35,677 bases of DNA from Clostridiales bacterium (GCA_029219585.1 JAQXTR010000084.1:1-35677), one strand, 5' to 3'. Counted from the first letter of the stretch, positions 25,995 to 34,640 are shown. Notes: generated by a model not told the origin, from the letters alone. Made by a program: numbers and translations.

Positions 25995-27146
25995 TTATTT
26001 AAGAAATTTTATCATAAATTTATTCAGCAGCGGACGCTTTATGGCAACCGCGCTTTTCGGACAAAGCTCCTGACAACAGAAGCAGCGTATACACTTGGTT
26101 TTGTCAATAACCGGTCTGCCCGAATCCATGCTTATGGCATGGGGAGGACAGCAGCGGGCGCATTCACCGCAGCGTATACAGTTGTCATATTTTATCTCAG
26201 GCTTTGACGCAAGCTTGTTCACAAGCATAGCGTTCAGTGCGGGAGGCAGATTGATAAGCTTTAAGAGATTAAAATGGCTCTGCGGCTTAATAAAATCGGT
26301 TATTCTGATCGATTCAATGCTTTCTCCCCTTATATCAAGCTCATCAGCGGCTGTCGGGGCATGTCCGCGTTCGGCGGCAATTCTCACCGTGTCAACCTCC
26401 TCAGGCTTGTAATCTATAACGGAGCTTGCCGCAAGATCAAGGGCATACGGATTCGCGCTTGCCAATATAAGACCGATAAAGCGATCCTTGCCGGAGGTGG
26501 GACCGTCTCCCTCCATGCCAATAACTGCGTCCATAATACTGAGCGTTGGCTTAACGCATTCGCAAAGGTCAACTAGCATTGAGCAGAAGGCCTGTCTGTC
26601 ATCAAGACGGAAGTGCATTTCAGCCTTATACGTTCCTGGAATTGTACCGAAAAGGTTCTTTACCGCACCCGTATAGCTTGTCATTGCGTGTGTTTTCAGC
26701 TTTGGAAGCGAGATAATGACATCCGCTTCAAGTATAGGGTTTATTATGGGCATTTTCTTTATAGTATGTCCGGCAGGATGCTCAACCTCGGTAAAGCCCG
26801 TATCATAATTGAGCGAGGCATTTGTGCCCTCAATAGCCTTTGTAACCCCGCAGGAGTGATAAACCGCATTAAGCATTGTTCTGTTATAAGGACCGCCGGG
26901 GCTTTCGGCAATAGTAACTATACCGCCCGCAGCCTCAACTGCGCATATCACCGCATGAAGAAAATCGGGATTGGTAGTAACCGAGCTGTCGGGACGTTTT
27001 TTAGAAACAAGATTAGGCTTGATAACAACCTTATCGCCCTTATGAACAAATTTCTCCATACCACCGATGAGATTCAGAGCTGCATCAATTCCCTCGCGGC
27101 ATTCATTATAGCTGCCGCATCTGACTATTGAAACTGTTTTATCCAT
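25995..27146 (-). CDS. DUF362 protein with C-terminal two-cluster ferredoxin domain
   Basis: The 383-residue protein has an N-terminal DUF362 domain with VVIKPNLVSKKRPDSSVTTN, ITIAESPGGP-like text, ADVIISLPKLKTHAMTSYTGAVKN and MDAVIGMEGDGPTSG. Two [4Fe-4S] motifs follow near the C-terminus: CIRCGECARCCP and CIRCFCCQELCP, each with the C-x2-C-x2-C-x3-C-P spacing and an extra Cys. The family is widespread in anaerobes and its function is unknown; the ferredoxin suggests electron transfer. No signal peptide is seen, so it is probably cytosolic. GAGGT precedes the ATG and a consensus promoter lies upstream, so it heads the five-gene operon. Confidence 0.9.
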   Translation of the reverse strand: MDKTVSIVRCGSYNECREGIDAALNLIGGMEKFVHKGDKVVIKPNLVSKKRPDSSVTTNPDFLHAVICAVEAAGGIVTIAESPGGPYNRTMLNAVYHSCGVTKAIEGTNASLNYDTGFTEVEHPAGHTIKKMPIINPILEADVIISLPKLKTHAMTSYTGAVKNLFGTIPGTYKAEMHFRLDDRQAFCSMLVDLCECVKPTLSIMDAVIGMEGDGPTSGKDRFIGLILASANPYALDLAASSVIDYKPEEVDTVRIAAERGHAPTAADELDIRGESIESIRITDFIKPQSHFNLLKLINLPPALNAMLVNKLASKPEIKYDNCIRCGECARCCPPHAISMDSGRPVIDKTKCIRCFCCQELCPKSAVAIKRPLLNKFMIKFLK

Positions 27147-27194
27147 GTCGACCTCATTTCAACCGAAAAATACCTAATACACCTATTCTATCAT

Positions 27195-27223
27195 ATTATA
27201 GCATATATCAAAGCTGTTTTCAA
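27195..27223 (-). promoter_or_regulatory. Promoter of the DUF362-trmL-apgM-like-AI-2E-metG operon
   Basis: On the minus strand: TTGAAA (27218-27223), 17-base spacer, TATAAT (27195-27200), about 50 bases before the DUF362 ATG. Confidence 0.8.
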
Positions 27224-27246
27224 CCGTAAAATTGACAAAAATTTCG

Positions 27247-27295
27247 ACAAAAAGAAAAAAACGGACCATATCAAAACATACTGCATGATATGGTC
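27247..27295 (-). terminator. Terminator of the small lipoprotein gene
   Basis: On the minus strand a 10-bp perfect stem (GACCATATCA with its complement, 27264-27273 and 27286-27295), a 12-base loop, then CG and a U-rich tract (27250-27262). Confidence 0.87.
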
Positions 27296-27306
27296 TTAGT
27301 GATTAT

Positions 27307-27900
27307 TTATCTGTTGCTTATAAAGGTATCAACAATTGTATGAATCTTTATAATATTTTCTTCGTCAGCGCCGTTATTAATTGTGGCATTTACAATATAC
27401 GCTGTTCCGTCATCGGAGAAATAGGTGCTTACTATACCCTTGAGCATTTCGTTGTCCATAGCGTTATAGGTATATTTATAACCCTCATAGGCATCGTCCT
27501 TATTGATATTGTAATAAGCTGTTATATCAATTGAATTATCACTTTCAAGCATCTTCATAAGCTCTGCGGTTGAAGTGATTCTCTGAGCGGAATCAGATTT
27601 GGAAATATTAATCAGATCCGGATTCTCGTAGCTGCCGGCAACGGTAACCGTAACGCTGTCGGGGTTAGTGTCATCAATCGTGCTGCCGTCGGGGAGCTGT
27701 ATGGAAAAGCTGCCGTCGGGGCTTGTATATTCGGTATACCCTTCAAGGGGTGCATATGAATTAAATACCGTGATTACAGGATCAACATGTACCGGTTCTG
27801 CAGTTGCCGAATCAGTATTGTCCAAGGCGGTTGTGCATCCGCTGATTGCGGTTATAATCAACGAAGCAGCTGCGAGCGAACAGATTGTACTTTTTTTCAT
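27307..27900 (-). CDS. Small lipoprotein with PsbP/PsaE-like domain pattern, unknown function
   Basis: The 197-residue product has a lipoprotein signal (MKKSTICSLAAASLIITAIS) and lipobox ISGC, with Cys22. A Thr/Asp/Glu-rich linker follows. The rest contains YTSPDGSFSIQLPDGSTI, then a repeated beta-like pattern ending GIVSTYFSDDGTAYIVNATI and a helical tail IIKIHTIVDTFI. This resembles Firmicutes lipoproteins with a PsbP-like fold, but I cannot name the family. It should be anchored on the outer face of the membrane. It has its own promoter and terminator, so it is monocistronic. GGAGG lies 8 bases before the ATG. Confidence 0.83.
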   Translation of the reverse strand: MKKSTICSLAAASLIITAISGCTTALDNTDSATAEPVHVDPVITVFNSYAPLEGYTEYTSPDGSFSIQLPDGSTIDDTNPDSVTVTVAGSYENPDLINISKSDSAQRITSTAELMKMLESDNSIDITAYYNINKDDAYEGYKYTYNAMDNEMLKGIVSTYFSDDGTAYIVNATINNGADEENIIKIHTIVDTFISNR

Positions 27901-27934
27901 GAAAAAACCTCCTGTTTACTTAAATATTGAGTAT

Positions 27935-27963
27935 ATGATATAACAAATGACGGGATTTGTCAA
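27935..27963 (-). promoter_or_regulatory. Promoter of the small lipoprotein gene
   Basis: On the minus strand: TTGACA (27958-27963), 17-base spacer, TATCAT (27935-27940). It begins 5 bases after the DUF4363 stop codon. Confidence 0.8.
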
Positions 27964-27968
27964 GTATT

Positions 27969-28349
27969 TTACAGAATATTCTCTATTTTAATACGAGAGT
28001 TTTTCGGCAGATGTCCGAACAGAAAGTCGAGAGATTGTGATTTTGCAAGAGCATCGTATTTTAAGCGGCCCGCAGAGTATGCTTTCAGCTCCGCAAGATT
28101 CATCTCTATATTGTCAATTTCTGCATGGTTGCCGATTGCGGCAAAAAACGGTTCGTATTGCTCTATATAGTCATACAGTACGGCTATTGATTCATCTGCT
28201 GCTGTATAATCATCGTTTTCCAGAGCAGCTGTAATTTTTTTATTAACCTCGACAAGATTATCCGATACCTTTTCTAGGTGAGCAAGTGAAAAACAGCTGC
28301 CGGCTATAATAATAAGTTCAAGAGAAAGCGCTGTTAAAAAGCTTTTCAT
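27969..28349 (-). CDS. DUF4363-family protein
   Basis: The 126-residue protein has one N-terminal hydrophobic segment (MKSFLTALSLELIIIAGSCFSL), then a helical extracytoplasmic domain (HLEKVSDNLVEVNKKITAALENDDYTAADESIAVLYDYIEQYEPFFAAIG). This layout and the partner gene fit DUF4363. The function is unknown. It is encoded 7 bases after the DUF421 gene, with GGAGGTG before the ATG. The two families frequently occur as a pair in Clostridia, so the products probably act together at the membrane. Confidence 0.82.
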   Translation of the reverse strand: MKSFLTALSLELIIIAGSCFSLAHLEKVSDNLVEVNKKITAALENDDYTAADESIAVLYDYIEQYEPFFAAIGNHAEIDNIEMNLAELKAYSAGRLKYDALAKSQSLDFLFGHLPKNSRIKIENIL

Positions 28350-28356
28350 AGAAATT

Positions 28357-29061
28357 TCACCTCCGGTGTTTACCTATGCGGCGCTCACTTTTTAATTGCA
28401 AAAAAAGTTCTCCCTCCGCGTCAATGGAGGCTATGAAAACCTCGCTTATATTATTCGCACCGCGCTTTTTTAATTCATCGAAAAGCTCGGATTCCGTTTT
28501 TCCGCTGCGTTTAAGCTCATATTCGTTCAGACGTCCGTCGGCAATAACGGTACAGGGAAGCCCGTCATGGCGTACCTCCGTCAGCTGCATATCTTCAACG
28601 GTAACCGGTCTGGCGTTATCACGCGGAATAACAGACAGCTTTCCGCTTGTCTCGATAACCGCAACCGCAACGTCTGATATATCATGACAGCCGTTAAGAC
28701 GCAGCTCCTCCAAAAGATCATCAAGATTAAAGCGCAGTCTTTCAAGCTCCTGTTCATTTATTTTTCCGTCATAAATTACAACAGACGGCTGACCGATAAT
28801 AAATTTCCTGACAAGCTTGCTCTTAAGGCTTATATATGAGGTGATAACCTCTGCCATAATAAGAGTAAGCACGGGGAGGATACCGGACAAAAGCGGAATA
28901 TCAACCGATTCCATAGGCACGGTGGCAAGATCGGAAATCATAATTGCCACTACAAGCTCAGAGGGCTGAAGCTCGCCTATCTGGCGCTTGCCCATAATGC
29001 GAAGTGCCGCAATTACAACGGCATATAAGATCAATGTACGTATAACAACAATTATCATCAT
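28357..29061 (-). CDS. DUF421 (YetF/YcaP-family) membrane protein
   Basis: The protein of about 234 residues has three N-terminal membrane segments with the DUF421 signatures LRIMGKRQIGELQPSELVVAIMISDLATVPME. A cytosolic YetF-type domain follows (RKFIIGQPSVVIYDGKINEQELERLRFNLDDLLEELR). The second half repeats the same fold (GLPCTVIADGRLNEYELKRSGKTESELFDELKKRG). The function of the family is unclear; some members bear on spore or membrane stress traits. The start is uncertain: GTG 29067, TTG 29064, ATG 29061 and ATG 29058 are in frame and none has a strong RBS. I chose the first ATG. Confidence 0.88.
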   Translation of the reverse strand: MMIIVVIRTLILYAVVIAALRIMGKRQIGELQPSELVVAIMISDLATVPMESVDIPLLSGILPVLTLIMAEVITSYISLKSKLVRKFIIGQPSVVIYDGKINEQELERLRFNLDDLLEELRLNGCHDISDVAVAVIETSGKLSVIPRDNARPVTVEDMQLTEVRHDGLPCTVIADGRLNEYELKRSGKTESELFDELKKRGANNISEVFIASIDAEGELFLQLKSERRIGKHRR

Positions 29062-29206
29062 CAACACCCGTTATAGTTTTTTGCATAAATGAAAATTATT
29101 ATACATTTTGCTGTCTGCGTTTAAGGGGGATTAACATAACGGATAAATATATGATGGCAAAGCTCTCAGCTTTGGCACAGCCCTTCCGGAAATCGGTGAA
29201 TATAAA

Positions 29207-29234
29207 TAAAACAGGCGCAATGGCCTGTTTTATC
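29207..29234 (-). terminator. Terminator of the transaldolase-like gene
   Basis: ATAAAACAGGC (29207-29217), 6-base loop, perfect complement (29224-29234): an 11-bp stem. On the minus strand it ends in a U-rich tract (TTTTATTTATAT). Confidence 0.82.
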
Positions 29235-29253
29235 CTTAATATTTATAATAAAA

Positions 29254-29904
29254 TCAATCCTTAGGAACTGTAGCCCAGTCAGCGTCAAACTGCGCGATAC
29301 CCTTGTCGGTAAGCGGGTGGTTGAGCATCTGCATAATCACCTTGTAAGGTACTGTTGCGATGTCGCAGCCCAGTCTTGCAGCCTCTATTACATGAATCGG
29401 ATTTCTTACCGATGCGGCGATGATTTCTGTTTCAATTTCGGGATCTGCGTCGAACACATCGACAATTTCCTCAATGAGAGTCATACCGTTTGTGCCGATG
29501 TCGTCAAGTCTGCCGAGGAACGGGCTGACATAGGTAGCTCCCGCCTTTGCTGCGAGAAGAGCCTGTGCAGCAGAGAAGATAAGAGTTACATTTGTTTTGA
29601 TTCCAAGCTCGGTCATCTTCTTGCAAGCCATAAGACCTTCCTTGTTGAACGGAATCTTTATTATAATGTTCGGATGAATAGCCGCAAGCGGTTTAGCCTG
29701 TTCAACCATTCCGTCCGGATCCTTTGCTGTAACCTCAGCACTGATAGGACCGTCAACGATTGTAGTGATTTCCTTAACCACATCCTCAAATTTTCTGCCT
29801 GACTTTGCAATAAGTGACGGGTTTGTGGTAACACCGCAGATAACACCCATATCATTTACTTCTCTTATCTCGTCGACAATAGCTGTATCAAGAAATAACT
29901 TCAT
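29254..29904 (-). CDS. Transaldolase-like protein (fructose-6-phosphate aldolase/TalC type)
   Basis: The 216-residue protein is the short transaldolase form. It starts [13 protein letters not shown], followed by [13 protein letters not shown], the Schiff-base lysine Lys83 in [22 protein letters not shown] and [13 protein letters not shown]. The length fits the TalC/FSA/MipB group, which has either transaldolase or fructose-6-phosphate aldolase activity. One active-site residue separates the two and I cannot settle it by eye. It is monocistronic, with a near-perfect promoter, AGGAGG before the ATG and a terminator. Confidence 0.93.
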   Translation of the reverse strand: MKLFLDTAIVDEIREVNDMGVICGVTTNPSLIAKSGRKFEDVVKEITTIVDGPISAEVTAKDPDGMVEQAKPLAAIHPNIIIKIPFNKEGLMACKKMTELGIKTNVTLIFSAAQALLAAKAGATYVSPFLGRLDDIGTNGMTLIEEIVDVFDADPEIETEIIAASVRNPIHVIEAARLGCDIATVPYKVIMQMLNHPLTDKGIAQFDADWATVPKD

Positions 29905-29960
29905 TTTTTGTTTCCTCCTGTGAATGTTGTATAAGTGTAATTATTAACACTTTTTCACTA

Positions 29961-29989
29961 TTATAATATTTTTCTTTAATGAAGTCAAT
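29961..29989 (-). promoter_or_regulatory. Promoter of the transaldolase-like gene
   Basis: On the minus strand: TTGACT (29984-29989), 17-base spacer, TATAAT (29961-29966). The leader is about 50 bases long. Confidence 0.85.
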
Positions 29990-30026
29990 AGAATTTAACA
30001 AAAATCGTAAAAATCGCGTAATAATC

Positions 30027-30055
30027 TTGCAAAAGATAAGGAAAAGTAGTATAAT
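30027..30055 (+). promoter_or_regulatory. Promoter of the TSCPD gene
   Basis: TTGCAA (30027-30032), 17-base spacer, TATAAT (30050-30055). AGGAGGAG follows before the ATG at 30096. Confidence 0.8.
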
Positions 30056-30095
30056 AGGAACAGCGGAAGCGACTAATACTTAGGAGGAGTAGGAT

Positions 30096-30350
30096 ATGAA
30101 GTATTCATTTACACCGCATGGTGTTTGTTCGGCAAAGATCGACTTTGAAATTGAGGACAATATTATAAGGAATGTCAGATTTACAAGAGGCTGCAACGGG
30201 AACACGCAGGGAGTGGGCGCTCTTTGCGAGGGTATGCAGGCGGACGAGGTTATAAGACGATTAAAGGGGCTGGATTGCAACGGCCGCGGAACATCGTGTC
30301 CGGATCAGCTTGCGCAGGCGATAGAGCTTGCTCTGAGCGATAATAATTGA
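30096..30350 (+). CDS. Stand-alone TSCPD-domain protein
   Basis: The 84-residue protein is almost entirely a TSCPD domain: MKYSFTPHGVCSAKIDFEI, FTRGCNGNTQGVGALCEGM and GRGTSCPDQLAQAIELAL. Five cysteines (11, 33, 44, 61 and 68) suggest metal binding or redox chemistry. The same domain is found at the C-terminus of some B12-dependent ribonucleotide reductases, but the short free-standing form has no established function. It has its own promoter and is followed by a hairpin and the GerMN gene. Confidence 0.9.
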   Translation: MKYSFTPHGVCSAKIDFEIEDNIIRNVRFTRGCNGNTQGVGALCEGMQADEVIRRLKGLDCNGRGTSCPDQLAQAIELALSDNN

Positions 30351-30365
30351 GTAATAAATTGTCTG

Positions 30366-30395
30366 ATCCCTTCATATATTTTTATATGGAGGGAT
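30366..30395 (+). promoter_or_regulatory. Hairpin that buries the ribosome binding site of the GerMN gene
   Basis: ATCCCTTCATATA (30366-30378), loop TTTT, TATATGGAGGGAT (30383-30395): 13 pairs, one of them G-U. The right arm contains GGAGGG (30388-30393), the Shine-Dalgarno site of the gene at 30400. No U run follows, so it is more likely a translational block than a terminator. Confidence 0.7.
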
Positions 30396-30399
30396 TATT

Positions 30400-30894
30400 G
30401 TGAAAAAGATAGTTTTTGCTTTAATAATGATAACCGGTATAACCTGCTTTGTGATAGCCTGTTCCAGACGGGAAGAGGTTCCTACGGTGGAAACGAAGGT
30501 ATATTTTGTTGATTCGGAAATGAACCGATTGCTGCCGTACAGCGAGAATATAATAGACGCTGACGCAGAGCATCAGGTGAGCGCGGTTGTGGACAAGCTT
30601 ATTGCAGGACATGATGATAATGATAAAATAAGAAGACTGCTGCCCGATAAAAGAAGCTGTATCTCTACAAGCGTGATTGACAATATAGCATATGTCGATC
30701 TCAGCTCCGAGATTGCCCGTGAGCTTCCGTGCAGCCGTGATATAGAAAAGCTTGTGATCTATCAGATAGTTGACTCGGTTGCAGGAGTGAAGGGTATACG
30801 ATTTGTAAAATTCACTGTTGACGGAGAGGTAAAGCAGGATTTTATGGGATTTTATGATATGAGAAATACATATAAGTATGTGTATCCCGAATAA
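30400..30894 (+). CDS. GerMN-domain lipoprotein
   Basis: The 164-residue product has a lipoprotein signal (MKKIVFALIMITGITCFVIA) with lipobox VIAC (Cys21). The remainder is one GerMN domain: VETKVYFVDSEMNRLLPY, AVVDKLIAGHDDNDKIRRLLPD, DNIAYVDLSSEIARELP and VIYQIVDSVAGVKGIRFVKFTVDG. GerMN domains occur in spore germination protein GerM and in lipoproteins such as LpqB. GerM itself has two copies, so this single-domain form is not GerM. The start is GTG at 30400, whose GGAGGG site is inside a hairpin. It is 15 bases upstream of the inositol phosphatase gene. Confidence 0.88.
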   Translation: MKKIVFALIMITGITCFVIACSRREEVPTVETKVYFVDSEMNRLLPYSENIIDADAEHQVSAVVDKLIAGHDDNDKIRRLLPDKRSCISTSVIDNIAYVDLSSEIARELPCSRDIEKLVIYQIVDSVAGVKGIRFVKFTVDGEVKQDFMGFYDMRNTYKYVYPE

Positions 30895-30909
30895 GGAGAT
30901 GTCAAACAA

Positions 30910-31710
30910 ATGGAAAAGCTGTTGGAATTGATAAAAGAAACAAAAAAAATTGCATTGGATCGTGGCTCGGCACACAATGTCACGGTTAAAGGGACTGCGG
31001 ATTTCGTTACCAAGGTAGATATGGGTGTTCAGGAATTTCTGCGCCCGGCATTGGCAGAGCTTTATCCGGAGGTTCAGTTCATGAGCGAGGAGAAGGATAA
31101 CTCTGATATTGATTTTAACGGAAGGGTATGGGTGCTTGACCCTATAGACGGAACAACAAATCTTATTCACGATTATAAGATGAGTGCGGTATCGCTGGGC
31201 ATGGTGGATAACGGTGTTCCGGTTATGGGTGTTGTGTACAATCCGTTTTCGGACGAGCTGTTTTATGCCGAAAGGGGAAAAGGTGCATTTCTTAACGGTG
31301 AGCCGATTAAGGTTACCGATGCGGGGACGCTTGCACAATCACTTATAAGCGTCGGAACGTCACCGTACCGCAAGGAGCTTGCCGATAAAAATTTCGATAT
31401 TATAAAAAGACTGTTTATTGCGTCTGAGGATATACGCCGCTGCGGCAGCGCCGCGCTTGATCTTTGCTATACTGCCTGCGGCAGAATAGACGGTTTTTTT
31501 GAAAGGAATCTCAAGCCGTGGGATTACAGTGCCGGGATTGCAATTCTGCGTGAGGCGGGTGGCATGGTAACCGATATGGAAGGCAATGAACCCGATTATC
31601 AGGCTCCGTCCGATATTGTCGCATCAAACGGGAAAATACATGATGAAATGATGAGAATATTGAACGGGGTTGTAAAAAAAGTCCCCACAAAACGAAAGGA
31701 TCTCAGTTAA
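30910..31710 (+). CDS. Inositol-1-monophosphatase family phosphatase (SuhB-like)
   Basis: The 266-residue Mg-dependent sugar phosphatase has the family metal motifs: SEEK (Glu60-Glu61), LDPIDGTTN (Asp77, Asp80) and KPWDYSAG (Asp205). An N-terminal KGTADFVTKVDMGVQ region also fits. Members hydrolyse inositol phosphate, fructose-1,6-bisphosphate, NADP or PAP, so the substrate is open. AAGGAGATG precedes the ATG. The stop codon lies in the loop of the transcription terminator. Confidence 0.93.
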   Translation: MEKLLELIKETKKIALDRGSAHNVTVKGTADFVTKVDMGVQEFLRPALAELYPEVQFMSEEKDNSDIDFNGRVWVLDPIDGTTNLIHDYKMSAVSLGMVDNGVPVMGVVYNPFSDELFYAERGKGAFLNGEPIKVTDAGTLAQSLISVGTSPYRKELADKNFDIIKRLFIASEDIRRCGSAALDLCYTACGRIDGFFERNLKPWDYSAGIAILREAGGMVTDMEGNEPDYQAPSDIVASNGKIHDEMMRILNGVVKKVPTKRKDLS

Positions 31711-31721
31711 TGAGGTCCTTT
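31695..31721 (+). terminator. Terminator overlapping the inositol phosphatase stop codon
   Basis: AAAGGATCTCA (31695-31705), loop GTTAA, TGAGGTCCTTT (31711-31721), with one G-U pair and a following U. The TAA stop (31708-31710) is in the loop. Confidence 0.78.
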
Positions 31722-31807
31722 TCATATTTCAGGAATAATTCTGCATTTTCTTGCAAAATACATCATTTTGTGTCAAATTTCTGATCTACGAAAAGGCTGA
31801 ACCCGGA

Positions 31808-31883
<76 letters not shown>

Positions 31884-31897
31884 GGAATGCAGTTTTT

Positions 31898-31930
31898 AAA
31901 AAAGCCGCAGATAAAAAACACATCTGCGAC
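31898..31930 (-). terminator. Terminator between the two tRNA-Ala genes
   Basis: On the minus strand: a 9-bp stem with one G-U pair (31922-31930 with 31904-31912), a 9-base loop, then TTTTTT (31898-31903). It could end the tRNA-Ala(CGC) transcript before the downstream tRNA. Confidence 0.8.
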
Positions 31931-31932
31931 TT

Positions 31933-32008
31933 TGGTGGAGATGAGGGGGATCGAACCCCTGACCTCGTACATGCGAAGCACGCGCTCTCCCAGCTGAGCT
32001 ACACCCCC
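31933..32008 (-). tRNA. tRNA-Ala (anticodon CGC)
   Basis: On the minus strand: acceptor and D arm nearly identical to the neighbouring tRNA, anticodon stem CGTGC/GTACG (one G-U) with loop TTCGCAT, T arm AGGGG-TTCGATC-CCCCT and encoded CCA. Total 76 bases. The CGC anticodon reads GCG alanine codons. The promoter at 32043 lies directly upstream. Confidence 0.97.
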
Positions 32009-32042
32009 ATATGATAATACTATCGCTTACCGCCATAAAACA

Positions 32043-32071
32043 ATTATAACACAAACCAATGTTATTTTCAA
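32043..32071 (-). promoter_or_regulatory. Promoter of the tRNA-Ala genes
   Basis: On the minus strand: TTGAAA (32066-32071), 17-base spacer, TATAAT (32043-32048), 34 bases before the 5' end of tRNA-Ala(CGC). Confidence 0.83.
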
Positions 32072-32160
32072 GCCTTTTAAAAAATTTTTTCAAATTTTTC
32101 CGCGGTCTTAATTACCGGACGAAACGTCATATGGCAGAATTTAACGCTGAATTTATTTTT

Positions 32161-32208
32161 GCGGTTAAGACAAAATAATATGAAACCGCAAATATGATGT
32201 TTTGTCTT
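32161..32208. repeat. Interlocking inverted repeats upstream of rodA
   Basis: GCGGTT (32161-32166) is complementary to AACCGC (32184-32189), and AAGACAAAA (32167-32175) to TTTTGTCTT (32200-32208). The pairs interlock in A-B-A'-B' order. The last arm overlaps the -35 of the rodA promoter. Possibly an operator; not proven. Confidence 0.5.
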
Positions 32209-32235
32209 GCAAGAGCTGTTTTTTTATGCTATAAT
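32207..32235 (+). promoter_or_regulatory. Promoter of rodA
   Basis: TTGCAA (32207-32212), 17-base spacer, TATAAT (32230-32235), with the start codon about 35 bases downstream of the -10. Confidence 0.82.
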
Positions 32236-32270
32236 AGCATTGTAATAATTGATGAAGAGGGGAGATCCTG

Positions 32271-33407
32271 TTGAAAAAGAAAAAATCAAATTTTACGTCA
32301 AGGGCTATTGTTAATAAGGAGTTTGACTGGCTCTTGGTTTTGTTCGTTATAGCAGCGGCGGCCATAGGCATAGTAATAATATATTCGGCAACGAGGAGTT
32401 ATGGTACAAACTCAAATGTTATTGTGCAGTCTGCCGCAGGATGTATAGGTATCGTGGCGATGCTGCTGCTGTGCTTTTTCGATTATGAGCAATTCGGAAA
32501 TGTTATAAAATATATATACCTGTTTGCTGTATTCATACTGATTGTCGTACTGTTTTTCGGTACTGCCGGCGACTGGGGCGCGCGGAGCTGGATACGCTTC
32601 GGCTCAATCGGTCTTCAGCCCGCGGAGCTTGCGAAGCTGTGCTTTGTTATAACCTTTTCATGGCATCTTTCAAAGGTTGGGGACCGCGTGAATAAGCCCG
32701 CAATTCTGCTTGGACTGCTGATACACATTGCGGTTCTGGTAGGACTTATCCTGCTTGAGCCGGATATGGGAAGCGCTATGGTATTTGTTTTCATGTTTGC
32801 GTGTATGCTGTTCATTGCCAAGCTTTCCTATAAATATATTCTTGCCGTAATAGGTCTCGGAGTGGCATCTATGCCGCTTATATATAAATATGTTCTCAGC
32901 GAATATCAGCAGCAGAGAATAAATGTGTTTATAAACCCCGATATTGACCCTCTCGGACGAGGCTACAATGTAATTCAGTCAAAGATTGCCGTAGGGTCCG
33001 GTCAGATGTGGGGAAAGGGCTTTCTGCAGGGAACTCAGAACCAGATGGGGTATCTGCCCACAAAAAGCACGGACTTTATTTTCAGCGTATTCTCGGAGGA
33101 ATTCGGATTTGTCGGCGCTGTTATAATTGTATGCCTGCTTTTTCTGATAGTTTTCAGATGCTTCAAAGCAGCAAAAAAGGCTGATAACACCTTCGGAAGA
33201 TATATATGCACAGGCATAGGTGCAATGTTTCTGTTCCACGTATTCGAGAACGTCGGGATGTGTATCGGACTTATGCCCGTAACCGGAATACCGCTTCCGT
33301 TTATAAGCTACGGAGGAACCTCTTTAGTTACAAATATGGCGGCAATAGGTCTTGTTCTTAGTGTCACATACCATAATAAACCGCGTACACGCGTGGATGT
33401 TTATTAA
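32271..33407 (+). CDS. rodA: Rod-shape peptidoglycan polymerase RodA (SEDS family)
   Basis: The 378-residue SEDS protein has about ten membrane segments and the RodA signatures: GSIGLQPAELAKL, LLEPDMGSAMVF, NPDIDPLGRGYNVIQSKIAVG, GKGFLQGTQNQMGYLPTKSTDFIFSVFSEEFGFVG and GIPLPFISYGGTS. Together with a class B PBP it polymerises lipid II to elongate the lateral wall. SpoVE and FtsW relatives share the fold, but the GTQ/TDFIFSV text favours RodA. The start is TTG at 32271, after GAGGGGAG. It is monocistronic, with no mreB or pbp gene adjacent. Confidence 0.9.
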   Translation: MKKKKSNFTSRAIVNKEFDWLLVLFVIAAAAIGIVIIYSATRSYGTNSNVIVQSAAGCIGIVAMLLLCFFDYEQFGNVIKYIYLFAVFILIVVLFFGTAGDWGARSWIRFGSIGLQPAELAKLCFVITFSWHLSKVGDRVNKPAILLGLLIHIAVLVGLILLEPDMGSAMVFVFMFACMLFIAKLSYKYILAVIGLGVASMPLIYKYVLSEYQQQRINVFINPDIDPLGRGYNVIQSKIAVGSGQMWGKGFLQGTQNQMGYLPTKSTDFIFSVFSEEFGFVGAVIIVCLLFLIVFRCFKAAKKADNTFGRYICTGIGAMFLFHVFENVGMCIGLMPVTGIPLPFISYGGTSLVTNMAAIGLVLSVTYHNKPRTRVDVY

Positions 33408-33457
33408 CCTTAAGGACACTTATTGCCGATAGTAAAAAGACAGCGGTTACTGCTGAT

Positions 33458-33497
33458 AAAAAATGGCTTAAACTACGAGGTTTAAAGCCATTTTTTT
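33458..33497. terminator. Bidirectional terminator between rodA and tgt
   Basis: AAAAAATGGCTTAAAC (33458-33473), short loop, GTTTAAAGCCATTTTTT (33480-33496), with one bulged base. A and T tracts flank both sides, and the tgt stop follows at 33499. Confidence 0.86.
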
Positions 33498-33498
33498 G

Positions 33499-34632
<1,134 letters not shown>

Positions 34633-34640
34633 TTACCTCT

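Noticed and set aside
29151-29190. Weak hairpin AAAGCT-CTC-AGCTTT and flanking text, considered as a riboswitch or small RNA
   Set aside because: The stem is 6 bp with a 3-base loop. I could match no riboswitch consensus and saw no promoter or U run for it.
30421-31338. A 305-codon minus-strand frame
   Set aside because: It is antisense to the GerMN and inositol phosphatase genes, both of which have clear domains. Its Cys/His/Ile-rich composition is typical of a shadow.
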